DNA of 23,014 nt. Origin: a virus. The stretch lies in the IMG/VR virus record IMGVR_UViG_3300035698_029886, positions 1 to 23,014 of that record; one strand, 5' to 3'. The position numbers and the translations under genes were made by a program. Below are positions 13,171-21,375 of this stretch, piece by piece (the first letter of the stretch is position 1; each line of letters opens with the position of its first letter). The notes below the pieces were generated by a model that was not told the origin of the DNA, did not search any database, and saw only the letters and a list, made by a program, of their open reading frames with translations.

Positions 13171-13704
13171 ATGGCACAGGAACCGCAAGGTAAAAGCCTG
13201 CTATCGAAGCTGAAGGCCGGCTCGAAGAACTTCAAGGTCATTAGCTGGCCAAGTACCGGGGACGAGGTCAAGATCCGCATTCTCAACGAGCAGGACTATC
13301 TGGAGGCCTCGGAGGCGACCGACAAGTTATTCGCCGATAGGCATGTAGCCGCAGAGAACATCAGCGACTACGAGTCCGAGAAGGCGACACAGCAGCTGTT
13401 CAGGGCCATAGAGGACCCGAAGAGTGGCAAGGCACTTACTGGCAACATCACGGAGTTCAGGCGGTTGCTGACCTCCGAGGTCAAAGAGGCTTTGTACGAC
13501 GAGTTCAAGCAGTTCTCTGACGAGGTAGATCCGAGCCCCACGAGACTTACGGACGATGAATTTGACGTGCTGTTCAACAACGTAAAAAAAAATTCGAAGC
13601 AAACGAGTGGGAACGTCTCAAGTATCTTCACCGCGAGAAGGCTTATCATTGCTTTGGTAGAGGAGCTTTCGAGCTTACAGACGGACAGTGGCTCTACATC
13701 TTAG
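13171..13704 (+). CDS. Tail assembly chaperone, zero-frame product (Mu gp41-like)
   Basis: The 177-residue product starts after AAGGAGACAGG and lies exactly between tube and tape measure, the fixed place of the tail assembly chaperone pair. It is a helical, charged protein (VKIRILNEQDYLEASEATDK, EFRRLLTSEVKEALYDEFKQ). After the A9 run at 13584-13592 the zero frame continues for 37 codons of Ser/Thr-rich, unremarkable sequence to 13704, while the -1 frame gives a better-looking extension. Chaperones of this kind coat the tape measure while the tube polymerises. The assignment rests on position and the frameshift signature. Confidence 0.82.
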   Translation: MAQEPQGKSLLSKLKAGSKNFKVISWPSTGDEVKIRILNEQDYLEASEATDKLFADRHVAAENISDYESEKATQQLFRAIEDPKSGKALTGNITEFRRLLTSEVKEALYDEFKQFSDEVDPSPTRLTDDEFDVLFNNVKKNSKQTSGNVSSIFTARRLIIALVEELSSLQTDSGSTS

Positions 13705-13811
13705 CCGCTGAAACCGTCACTGCTACCCCCGCTTCACAGCCCGCCCAAGGCGACCCCCTCGCCGAATCTGGACCTAAAGAATACGTACAAGGCAGGAAAC
13801 CCCAGGACTGA
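13171..13811 (+). CDS. Tail assembly chaperone, -1 frameshift extended product
   Basis: A -1 slip at 13584-13590 joins the first 140 codons to a second frame that runs as KFEANEWERLKYLHREKAYH, then GRGAFELTDGQWLYILAAET, ending at TGA 13809-13811, three bases before the tape measure ATG. The predicted fusion is about 213 residues. Lambda G/GT and the Mu gp41 region use the same strategy, in which a minority long form binds the tape measure. The second frame has no usable start of its own and reads as real protein, which strongly supports the shift. A sequencing error in the A run is the main alternative. Confidence 0.78.
13584..13590 (+). promoter_or_regulatory. -1 ribosomal frameshift slippery site A AAA AAA
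   Basis: In the zero frame the codons read gtA AAA AAA AAT, which is the strong bacterial slippery heptamer A AAA AAA inside a nine-A run (13584-13592). Re-pairing one base back keeps both lysine tRNAs matched and leads into the open -1 frame. No clear downstream pseudoknot or upstream Shine-Dalgarno-like stimulator is seen. Confidence 0.75.
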
Positions 13812-13813
13812 CT

Positions 13814-15400
13814 ATGGCTGATCTCAGGATAATCATAAGCGGAGACGTTAAGAACCTCACGCTCAACCTGAATAAGGCGACCAAGTCCGTCGACAAATTC
13901 TCGAAGCGTTCCAAGAAGTCGTTCAGTGGCCTTGGAAAATCGTTGAAGGGTGTCACCAAACTGCTCGGGCCTTTGGGTGTAGCAGGGGCTATGGCTGGTG
14001 TGGCGTTCTGGGCTATCAAGAGTGCGAAGTCCATTATCAAGTTTGACGAGGCGGTCTTCCGTCTTTCCATACAGTCGAACATCAGTGCCGAAGCGCAGAT
14101 CAATCTACGCGATAAGATCATGCAAACCTCCCTGTCTACCATGCAGTCGAGAGATGAAATCGTCGCCGCGTTGGACACCATCATAACCAAAACAGGTGAA
14201 ATGAAGTTCGCCTCTGATAACATAGAGACTATCGCCCGAGCAGCGACGGCCTCCGGTGCTGCAGGCACGGACCTCGCATCCGTAGCCGTAGAACTGAAAG
14301 AGGGCTGGGGGTTGGGTTCGGATGAAATCGAGAGGTTCTTCAACGTCCTCGTCGCTCAGGGTAAGCGGGGTAAGTTCACGTTGTCTGAGATAGCGAGCCA
14401 GTCGGAGAGGCTGTTCCTCTCAGCCTCACAACTCGGTGTGAAGAAAGAAGGCCTCGACTTTTTTGGGGGCCTGCTGCAGATAGCGCGTGGAAAAACCGGG
14501 AGTGCGGAAGAGGCGTCCACAGCCGTGGCGCGCTTTGCTGATGACATTGTCAAGAACGAAGCTAAAATAAAGAAACTGACCGGGTTTAGTGTCTGGGACC
14601 CGGAGGAAACTAAGAAGCAGAGTAAGCCTGTTCTCAAGGAGATCAGGGAGTTGACCTACGGCCTCCTCGAGGCTATGGGTGGTGACGTCACGAAGATACA
14701 GAAAGTCTTCGGTGTTAGGTCGAAGAAGGTCTTCCAGGCGCTTGATAAGGCCTATAAGGAACTTGGCATACCTGGTGTCGAGAGATATGTGAAAACATCG
14801 AAGAAGGAACTGAACTCCCTCAACAGGGACTTCGACCGATTCGGGAAGAGCACCGCAGGCAAGATGAAACATCTCAACTCGTTGTTCACCTTCGCCTCGG
14901 ACAAAGCAATTGCTCCCGTGCTCGCGGAGATGTCTGAAGAGTTGTCTAAGTTCCTTGAAGACGAAGAGAACGTTGAACTCATGATCGGCGCCTTCCAAGG
15001 CCTCGGAGAGATTATCGGTGGCACGGCAAAAGCGGTCATAGCACTGTCAAAGGCATGGCAGGGGCTGGTCGGATGGGTAGCCGCGTATCTCATAAAAGAG
15101 AAAGCGGTACGGTACACGCCATATACCGGGGGCGGTAAAGATGCCCCCCTTGCCCGTACGGCGGGATCGGAGTCGTCCAGGCAACCATACATACCGCCAG
15201 AGTTGAGAGCCCAAGTTAAGAAGCAAGGGAACGTCGCGTCGGAAACAAAACAGTCCGCAGCGGACAGACTATGGGGTGGCGACGTAAAGAACACGACGAA
15301 CGTGTACATAGGTGGCCAGAAGGTTAAACCCGACAAGGTCACAAATGTAATGTCTCGCGGTAACCGTACCGCCACAACCGCAGTACCAGGGGGCAACTAA
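13814..15400 (+). CDS. Tail tape measure protein
   Basis: At 528 residues this is the long, helical, Lys/Ser-rich protein expected after the chaperone pair. It has an N-terminal charged section, a hydrophobic segment at about 50-68 (LLGPLGVAGAMAGVAFWAI), a long helical middle with ISAEAQINLRDKIMQTSLST-like repeats of Mu-type tape measures, and a second hydrophobic zone near 390-430 (LGEIIGGTAKAVIAL, LVGWVAAYLI). The tail end is basic and Gly/Thr-rich. It sets tail length; by the usual rule of about 0.15 nm per residue it predicts a tail of roughly 80 nm. The stop overlaps the next ATG (TAATG). Confidence 0.9.
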   Translation: MADLRIIISGDVKNLTLNLNKATKSVDKFSKRSKKSFSGLGKSLKGVTKLLGPLGVAGAMAGVAFWAIKSAKSIIKFDEAVFRLSIQSNISAEAQINLRDKIMQTSLSTMQSRDEIVAALDTIITKTGEMKFASDNIETIARAATASGAAGTDLASVAVELKEGWGLGSDEIERFFNVLVAQGKRGKFTLSEIASQSERLFLSASQLGVKKEGLDFFGGLLQIARGKTGSAEEASTAVARFADDIVKNEAKIKKLTGFSVWDPEETKKQSKPVLKEIRELTYGLLEAMGGDVTKIQKVFGVRSKKVFQALDKAYKELGIPGVERYVKTSKKELNSLNRDFDRFGKSTAGKMKHLNSLFTFASDKAIAPVLAEMSEELSKFLEDEENVELMIGAFQGLGEIIGGTAKAVIALSKAWQGLVGWVAAYLIKEKAVRYTPYTGGGKDAPLARTAGSESSRQPYIPPELRAQVKKQGNVASETKQSAADRLWGGDVKNTTNVYIGGQKVKPDKVTNVMSRGNRTATTAVPGGN

Positions 15401-16749
15401 TGCCAGATAGAGTAACAGCAAAACTGGTAGTTGAGAGGCTCTTCACTACGCGGGCCTTCAGGCTCGATATCATAGACATCTCGGACACCATAGAACGTGC
15501 CGTGATAGTGCATGAGTTACCCTATAGGAACGGTGCCGTGCTGGAGGATCTCGGTTCTCTCGCCCGCGTGGTGAATGTGAACTGCGCCTTCTATGAGAAC
15601 TCCGTACCGAGCCTGAACCCGCTGAGTGGTATCAACCCATCATATAGTGCACACTTCCTGTTCGTGAAAGACTTGCAGAACGAGGAGGTCCTGGAACTTC
15701 ACCACCCTAAGTATCGGATGATGAAGGGCAAGGTCCGCAACATATCAGTACTGAACAACGAGCGTGACCAGTACGCCGAGGTGGCCTTTGAGTTCGTTGA
15801 GCAGACAGTGGACGTCGCCGTCCTGCCGGCCTTCGAGGTGACGGCAGCCGTCGCCCAGGGGTTCCGTGCCGCACAGGGGTTCTCCCTGAGTGCCATAAAG
15901 GACTCGGTCAAAGGTGCCCTCGATGCCAGTTCAGCCCTTCAGGTACTGGACGCGGCCGTTGATTTCACGCAGGACATGGCTGACCAGATCACCAATGTAT
16001 CCAAGGCGGCACGCGAGTACATCAAGGGCGTAGACGCTGTCGTGGGCAAGTTCGACACCATCCTCGGCAATATCGCACAGCCGGTCAAGAGCATCCTCGG
16101 CACCATAGACTATACGGCTGACCTCCCGGGCAGGCTCCTGTACGCTACCGCCCAGACCACAGAGAGGTACCAACAACTGTACGCCGGCATCGAGAGTACG
16201 CCCGTCACCTACGTGTCCAGTTTCATGAACGGCATGACCGCCCTGCAGTCGTCGTTTCAAGGCTATGCGCAGGAGACTCTTGCGATCGACCAGGCCAAGG
16301 CCTTGAAGGCACAGTGGGGTTGTATCATGGCCGCACGCGTCCTGCGTACCGATCAGGACAGCAGGGACGAACTCCAGGCTAAGGAAACTGAGAAGGCTTT
16401 CGATAAGAACGGCAATCTGGTAGGCACCACGGTCAGGCCGAACATCATGACGAAGGACGACCTTGAGCGTATCCTGTATGATACCAAGGCGGCTGCACAG
16501 GGGACGGTGGATGTCTCACGCGACAACCGTGGGCTGAAGGAAGAGATCAAGGCGTTGCAGGACAACGTGAACACGACCAAACTGGAGAGGCTCCGCATCA
16601 AGAGAGTCGATGTTGAAAACATGCCTCTTCACGTACTCTGCCTCCAGAACAAGTTGAGCTACCAGACTGCGGAGAAAATTCTCAAACTGAACCCTAAGAT
16701 CAAGAACCCCACATTCACGCAGGGAGCTGTGGACATTTATGGCCGATAG
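15400..16749 (+). CDS. N: Mu gpN-like tail/DNA circularisation protein
   Basis: The 449-residue product overlaps the tape measure stop by one base. Its N-terminal 100 residues (IERAVIVHELPYRNGAVLED, LGSLARVVNVNCAFY, LELHHPKYRMMKGKVRNI) match the DNA circulation N-terminal family represented by Mu gpN/gp43. This is followed by a long helical and Ala-rich middle. A C-terminal segment (LRIKRVDVENMPLHVLCLQN) is LysM-like in feel, but not clearly so. In Mu, gpN is a baseplate hub component connecting to the tape measure. It overlaps the following gene by 11 bases. Confidence 0.87.
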   Translation: MPDRVTAKLVVERLFTTRAFRLDIIDISDTIERAVIVHELPYRNGAVLEDLGSLARVVNVNCAFYENSVPSLNPLSGINPSYSAHFLFVKDLQNEEVLELHHPKYRMMKGKVRNISVLNNERDQYAEVAFEFVEQTVDVAVLPAFEVTAAVAQGFRAAQGFSLSAIKDSVKGALDASSALQVLDAAVDFTQDMADQITNVSKAAREYIKGVDAVVGKFDTILGNIAQPVKSILGTIDYTADLPGRLLYATAQTTERYQQLYAGIESTPVTYVSSFMNGMTALQSSFQGYAQETLAIDQAKALKAQWGCIMAARVLRTDQDSRDELQAKETEKAFDKNGNLVGTTVRPNIMTKDDLERILYDTKAAAQGTVDVSRDNRGLKEEIKALQDNVNTTKLERLRIKRVDVENMPLHVLCLQNKLSYQTAEKILKLNPKIKNPTFTQGAVDIYGR

Positions 16750-17872
16750 GATGGAGATTACACTTCTCGCGCCGCCCCCTCTGATGACCTCAAGGGTGCT
16801 GCAGAACTTCACTTCCTACTCCTTTAGCTCGGATCTGTACGAGCTGGCGGACATGGCAGAGGTGACGGTTCCGGTCGGGGAGCTCGGTAATGTCCAGCCA
16901 GGCTACCAGATAGTGGCTCAGGTAGTGGACGATGAGCGTAGCGCCATTAGCGTGGCCGTGTTCGCGGGGACGGTAGACGCCGTAGTTCACGAGTACAACA
17001 AGACCGCGCACAACGTGACCCTTCGCTGTCGCGACTACAGTGCCTTCCTGGTGGACGAGTACTGCTCGAAGTTCACGGACTACACGGTGGGCACGGCTCT
17101 GCGCGTGTACAACGATTTGGTAGACAACGTCTCAGCGGTCAAGTACCTCGACCTCAGCGTGCAGGACCTGTTCAAACTGTACAACTCGAAGGACCTCTTG
17201 GCGCACGTTTTCACGTCTGCCAACCCGTTCAAGGTGTCCCCAGGTGACACGGTGGCAGGGAAGCTACAGGAACTCGCCGTGCGCATGGGTGTGGATTTCT
17301 ATTACCTTGAGGACGGGAAGGTGCTTTTCGGCAAACTGAACGTCCTCAGGATAAAGGAACAGCTCAGTGGCGTAGGCGTACACGCCCTCTACAACACGTG
17401 GCTCAAGCCGAATGTGAACATAAAGTCGTGCTCCTTCGTGAACGATCTGTCCGGGCGGTACTCGAAGATACGCGTCTTCGGGCAGTCGCAGCAGGGCAAG
17501 ACGTTCTACTCTACAACCTATGATAATAGCCTGCTTTGGAACAAGTTCATGATCGTGAACTTCAATGACCTTGAGGAGTCGCTCGAAACCAGGGGCATTG
17601 AGATCCGGGAGGAGCAGAGGGAGGCCGGGTTCGAACTGGAGTACAACGTGGTGGGACACACGCAGATGGGCCAGGCGTGGCAGGTGAACCGCGAGGTGGA
17701 TGTGGCGGACGATACCATAGGTGTACGTGACAGGTATCTGGTAAACTCGCGCACCATGACGTACGGACCTACCAGCGGCACGGAGACCTATTTGCGCCTT
17801 GGCCTGGTCAAGGACTACACCAACGACCCGCCCCCGCCGATTACGGGCAATTCATGGAAGCCGTTAGGATAA
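16739..17872 (+). CDS. P: Baseplate hub protein (Mu gp44/gpP-like)
   Basis: The 377-residue protein starts inside the end of gene N (11-base overlap) after GGAGCTG. Features of the gp44/gpD-type hub are visible: an N-terminal beta-rich domain (YSFSSDLYELADMAEVTVPV), the FAGTVDAVVHEY turn, the VSPGDTVAGKLQELAVRMGV motif near 170, and a C-terminal section with TMTYGPTSGTETYLRLGLVK. Hub trimers form the end of the tail tube and hold the spike, which is the next gene. The call rests on motifs and gene order. Confidence 0.87.
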   Translation: MADRMEITLLAPPPLMTSRVLQNFTSYSFSSDLYELADMAEVTVPVGELGNVQPGYQIVAQVVDDERSAISVAVFAGTVDAVVHEYNKTAHNVTLRCRDYSAFLVDEYCSKFTDYTVGTALRVYNDLVDNVSAVKYLDLSVQDLFKLYNSKDLLAHVFTSANPFKVSPGDTVAGKLQELAVRMGVDFYYLEDGKVLFGKLNVLRIKEQLSGVGVHALYNTWLKPNVNIKSCSFVNDLSGRYSKIRVFGQSQQGKTFYSTTYDNSLLWNKFMIVNFNDLEESLETRGIEIREEQREAGFELEYNVVGHTQMGQAWQVNREVDVADDTIGVRDRYLVNSRTMTYGPTSGTETYLRLGLVKDYTNDPPPPITGNSWKPLG

Positions 17873-17876
17873 CGAT

Positions 17877-18374
17877 ATGGCACAGGACAGGGACAGCAAG
17901 CTGATTCGAGCAAAGCTCAAGGACGTCTACAACACCGTGGACGTGGATGAACTTGTCGTGGACGCCGACCGTGACCTCGGGGAAGGCGATACCGACTCAT
18001 ACAGCAACAGGTCGTACTTCCAGCACGACGGGTTCTACTCGATACCGCGTAGCGAGAGTGTCGTGGGTGCCGGGGACGGCGATGAGATAATCTTTGTCAA
18101 GGCCGACAACACCTATGTGGCCATAGCCTCGGCGAGTGCTGCCTCCCTGAAACCGGCTCTCACCTCGGAGGGGGATTCGTGCATTTACTACAACGCCGAG
18201 ATCTTCGTGGCCGTCCTGGCAGACGGTACGGTGCGCATACAGAGCAAAGGTGGCCTGTTCCTCATGGAGCCGGATGGCGTTATCAGTATGGAGAACGACG
18301 TTGGAAGCATCGATATGGCGGCTGATGGGACTGTGGCTATCAACGGTGGCAACCTTACGGTGGATCCTTCTTAA
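17877..18374 (+). CDS. Baseplate spike protein (Mu gp45-like)
   Basis: The 165-residue protein fits Mu gp45: an N-terminal part with YFQHDGFYSIPRSESVVGAG, an OB-fold-like centre (GDEIIFVKADNTYVAIASAS), GDSCIYYNAEIFVAV and a repetitive beta-helix-like end (SKGGLFLMEPDGVISMENDV, then GSIDMAADGTVAINGG). It would form the trimeric membrane-piercing spike. The iron-binding His-x-His tip seen in Mu gp45 and P2 gpV is absent, and the protein ends just after the beta-helix turns. The next gene overlaps its stop by one base. Confidence 0.85.
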   Translation: MAQDRDSKLIRAKLKDVYNTVDVDELVVDADRDLGEGDTDSYSNRSYFQHDGFYSIPRSESVVGAGDGDEIIFVKADNTYVAIASASAASLKPALTSEGDSCIYYNAEIFVAVLADGTVRIQSKGGLFLMEPDGVISMENDVGSIDMAADGTVAINGGNLTVDPS

Positions 18375-18733
18375 TGGCTGAGTACATAGCAACCGAGGAC
18401 TCAACGTTCTCCTTTGATGTCTCAACGGCGGGTAGCGTGTCCATAGTGCCGGCTACAAGCGTGGCGGCGAAGTTTCAGGTGAAGACCTTGGGTACGTACA
18501 CGAGCATGGGTATTGTTGTGAGTGGTGCCACGAATGGCACAGTGACGGGTGCGAGTGGTGTAGCGGTCATTACAGGTGGTGCGGCTAAGGTGTCTTCAGG
18601 GGGCCTCTACGTTGTCCTGGAGGGAGACTGTGTGCCCATCACGCTGCTGGGGATGGTAGGAACGACTCCGACCTCCTATCCGGACACGGTAACGATAGCG
18701 ACAGCCGGGCAGACGGTGACGAAAGCGACGTAG
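18374..18733 (+). CDS. Small beta-rich protein after the spike gene, 119 aa
   Basis: The ATG overlaps the spike stop (TAATG), so the two are co-translated. The product is rich in Gly, Thr, Val and Ala, with alternating strand-like patterns (KFQVKTLGTYTSMGIVVSGA, ATNGTVTGASGVAVITGG) and an end of DTVTIATAGQTVTKAT. No membrane helix or signal peptide. I do not recognise a named family. Its position between spike and gp46 suggests a baseplate part, perhaps a spike tip or cap, since the spike lacks the usual His-x-His tip. That role is inference only. PAAR repeats are not visible. Confidence 0.65.
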   Translation: MAEYIATEDSTFSFDVSTAGSVSIVPATSVAAKFQVKTLGTYTSMGIVVSGATNGTVTGASGVAVITGGAAKVSSGGLYVVLEGDCVPITLLGMVGTTPTSYPDTVTIATAGQTVTKAT

Positions 18734-18737
18734 TAAT

Positions 18738-18770
18738 CGGTAATTGTTGCACAGTGCGGGCTATATTACT
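18738..18770 (+). promoter_or_regulatory. Putative phage late promoter driving the baseplate operon
   Basis: This 33-bp element begins CGGTAATT and ends CGGGCTATATTACT. It is 29/33 identical to the leftward element at 6773-6805. With TATATT (18762-18767) as the -10, transcription would start near 18774, leaving a leader of about 14 bases that still contains GGGGA as ribosome binding site for the ATG at 18788. GGTAAT lies at -35 spacing (17 bp) but is not sigma70-like. GTAAT and ATTAC form an inverted pair near the ends of the element. Confidence 0.7.
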
Positions 18771-18787
18771 TGTAGGGGACTTAGGTT

Positions 18788-19147
18788 ATGGACTTCAAAA
18801 TAGTGAGCACAGACGGTTTGGGTGGGGAGATGTCTTGGGACAAGGCCGAGGATCTTGGCACCCACGTCGCGCTGTCTCTGTCAGTGAATCAGGGTGACTT
18901 CTTTCAGGATCCCACATTCGGGAGCCGGCTGTTTGAGGTGAAGAAACTTACCACAAAGGGCATGAACCTGGCACAACAGTACATAGAAGAGGCGCTTCAG
19001 TGGCTTTTGGACACAGGTAAGGCCTCGAACATTGACGTGTTCGTGGAGCGGGACAGCATCGACCGCAACCGTTTGAACATACGCGTTCAGGTTGAGGAGC
19101 GGGACGGCAACCAGATCACATATGATCTCTACAAAGAATTCGTATAG
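18788..19147 (+). CDS. Baseplate wedge protein (Mu gp46-like)
   Basis: The 119-residue protein (MDFKIVSTDGLGGEMSWDKA, then LGTHVALSLSVNQGDFFQDP, FGSRLFEVKKLT and an amphipathic helix AQQYIEEALQWLLDTGKAS) fits the gp46/gp25-type wedge family, with the typical FGSRL turn. It links the hub to gp47. It is the first gene after the second late-promoter element and is followed closely by the gp47-like gene. The usual gp25-like length is kept. Confidence 0.88.
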   Translation: MDFKIVSTDGLGGEMSWDKAEDLGTHVALSLSVNQGDFFQDPTFGSRLFEVKKLTTKGMNLAQQYIEEALQWLLDTGKASNIDVFVERDSIDRNRLNIRVQVEERDGNQITYDLYKEFV

Positions 19148-19155
19148 GGGCTATT

Positions 19156-20028
19156 ATGGCAGACTTTTACAACAAGACCTTCGATGAGATACTGGCAGAC
19201 ATCCTGACTGACTACGGGAACCTGGACTCAAACCCGGATACTTCCGAGGGGACTATGACCTTTGTCTCTGCCGCCTGCCAGGCGAGCGCGCTCTGGGGAC
19301 TGTACACCTTTGGCAATTTCGTGGGCCGGCAGATCTTCGCCGACACTTCGGACACCGACCAACTGAACCACCACGGTGCCATTTACGGCGTGGACAGGGA
19401 CGAGGACGATAGCGATGCCGACTACCTGGCGCGCGTCTTGAACCGTATCCGTAAGCCGCCGGCAGGGGGCAATGCAAACGATTGGGCCAACTGGTGTCAG
19501 TACGATGAAGAGGGTGACCGCATTGAAACGGTGACCAACCTTGACCCGGACGGGGACGGGTACTACGCCCAACAGGTGGTAATAGTCACACCCCCCGATG
19601 TTACCCCAGGCACCGTTACAGCAGTGATAGTGCCCAATGATACGGACATTTTGGGCGGTGGCGCGGCAATAACAGAACTTATCGGCCTCATAGAAACCAA
19701 CATCGATCTGGTCAGGCCCGTAACTTCCTCGGGATATACCGTCTCCGAGGTGACCATTGTGCCGTACACCTTCGTGGTAGCGGTTTCAGGTGAGGACCTT
19801 GACGAGGACGCGATCGAAGCAGACCTTCAGGACTACATCGATGATCTGTTGCCGGGCGAGCCTCTCTACAAGAGTCGCATGTCGTCCATCGCGCTGGAGG
19901 CTGGCGCGGATAACGTCCTCTCTATCGCGGCAGTGCCGGACGATTTCGATTCATCCGGGGCCATACGTCCGGACAAGGACGAGGCGGTACGGGTAGCAAG
20001 CATAGTCATTTCGGTAAGTGTTTCCTAA
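19156..20028 (+). CDS. Baseplate J-like wedge protein (Mu gp47-like)
   Basis: The 290-residue protein begins MADFYNKTFDEILADILTDY and shows the baseplate J pattern: an N-terminal helix region with FADTSDTDQLNHHGAIYGV, then YLARVLNRIRKPPAGGNAND, a beta-rich middle (GTVTAVIVPNDTD) and a C-terminal LLPGEPLYKSRMSSIALEA region. Wedge proteins of this family surround the hub and trigger sheath contraction. It is somewhat shorter than Mu gp47 (about 360), with the difference in the middle domain. The gp48-like tail protein that usually follows is not seen. Confidence 0.88.
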   Translation: MADFYNKTFDEILADILTDYGNLDSNPDTSEGTMTFVSAACQASALWGLYTFGNFVGRQIFADTSDTDQLNHHGAIYGVDRDEDDSDADYLARVLNRIRKPPAGGNANDWANWCQYDEEGDRIETVTNLDPDGDGYYAQQVVIVTPPDVTPGTVTAVIVPNDTDILGGGAAITELIGLIETNIDLVRPVTSSGYTVSEVTIVPYTFVVAVSGEDLDEDAIEADLQDYIDDLLPGEPLYKSRMSSIALEAGADNVLSIAAVPDDFDSSGAIRPDKDEAVRVASIVISVSVS

Positions 20029-20037
20029 GGAGTAATC

Positions 20038-21351
20038 ATGTCTTACGACTACAGAGGTTTTGATCTCAACGAGTATCTGGAAGAGCCGTGGTATGCTGTA
20101 GAGCAGACGCTGTTCACGGAGATTCTGGACTTCCTCCCTGAAAAGGGTGACAAGCTGGCCTCAAGCCACTACCATTCCTACATCGCTTCGGCGTCCGACG
20201 AGAGTAATCTTGCCGCTTCGGCGAACAACGACGGCACCTTGGTGTTCAATCAGTACACCACGGATGGCGTTCTCCAGACCTATGATAGCGACGGAAGCGT
20301 TGGAGCCACAGGTATCGCCGCCGAGATCATCGGGTCCGGGAACATATCCGAGGCGGAGTACGAGAACTTGAACGGAACCGAGACAGGCATACAGTCCCAG
20401 ATCGATGCGCTCGGCGAGTTTATCAAGGGTTATCTGGTAAGTACGGGCGTGACTGGAGTTCCTTACTGGGGCGACGGATTTGTGGAAGGCTATCTCACCG
20501 AGGTGGGCACGGCTGTGTACAGCACCGATGGTAGCGTATATCTGATGGGCGAGTCTGGGTTCACGGGGATGGAATCGCTTCTTGGGTGCCGCTTCGTAAC
20601 CAATGCTTTCCCGGCGGGCGATAATATCAAGTTCGTGTCGCCAGGTGCGGCTACGTCCTTCTATTCGTCCTTCGGATTCACGGGCGGTGCATCAGCAAAC
20701 GACAGCGAACTTCACCTCAACTCTCAGTCAAGCAATGGTACCAAGACCTCCCATCTGAGGCTGTCTGCTTCCTACGGTAAGGTGATACTGAAGGCGAGCA
20801 CCACAACCTCGGTAGAGAACGGTATCCAATTGGGCGGATACGATGGCGCGAGTGCCAACTACACCGATGCGGCCGCTGGCAAGTGGCGCGACCTGTATGC
20901 GGATGAGGTCGGCAACCTGGTGGTGGGTGAGTCAGACAACGAACAGCGGTACAAGTCTTCAGGGTTCACAGCCATCATCACCGACACTTACATGGACGTT
21001 GAATCGTACAGCTGGGTCGACTATGAACTCGTGGGTAAGGTCGCCTTCATGCACCTCGCGGACTTCCAGGCGAACTCTGTGAACGCGCAGTTGGTCATAA
21101 GCAACATACCCGCCGAGCTGGATTCGCCCGGAGGCACGCGATCCGCACCTTGTGTCGTACTGGACTTCGTGAACGCGCCGTCCGGGCAGTCTTGCCCGGG
21201 TAGGTTCTACACCTCAGGCAACACGTGGGGAACGTTCAACCGGGCACGTATCAACGGTACCTCCGGCGAACCAGAGTACTTCGGAGACTTCGGTACGACC
21301 GGAGTGAAAGGCTGGGTGGGTCAAACATTGGTATTAAGGGTTAGCACGTAA
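20038..21351 (+). CDS. Tail fibre / host-binding protein, 437 aa
   Basis: The first gene after the baseplate wedges, it starts after AAGGAG. The N-terminal part is acidic and aromatic (DLNEYLEEPWYAVEQTLFTE), probably the baseplate attachment. A motif typical of fibre stalks follows at about 110-135 (ISEAEYENLNGTETGIQSQI). Next come Gly/Ser/Thr-rich beta repeats with a KWRDLYADEVGNLVVG segment often seen in fibre shafts, and a C-terminal beta-sandwich-like domain (WVDYELVGKVAFMHLADF, VSTs end). A short GVTG occurs after the stalk motif. It is probably the receptor-binding fibre. No chaperone (U/gp38-like) gene is next to it; a glycosyltransferase gene is. Confidence 0.75.
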   Translation: MSYDYRGFDLNEYLEEPWYAVEQTLFTEILDFLPEKGDKLASSHYHSYIASASDESNLAASANNDGTLVFNQYTTDGVLQTYDSDGSVGATGIAAEIIGSGNISEAEYENLNGTETGIQSQIDALGEFIKGYLVSTGVTGVPYWGDGFVEGYLTEVGTAVYSTDGSVYLMGESGFTGMESLLGCRFVTNAFPAGDNIKFVSPGAATSFYSSFGFTGGASANDSELHLNSQSSNGTKTSHLRLSASYGKVILKASTTTSVENGIQLGGYDGASANYTDAAAGKWRDLYADEVGNLVVGESDNEQRYKSSGFTAIITDTYMDVESYSWVDYELVGKVAFMHLADFQANSVNAQLVISNIPAELDSPGGTRSAPCVVLDFVNAPSGQSCPGRFYTSGNTWGTFNRARINGTSGEPEYFGDFGTTGVKGWVGQTLVLRVST

Positions 21352-21375
21352 GCACCTTTTCACAGGAGACAGGAA

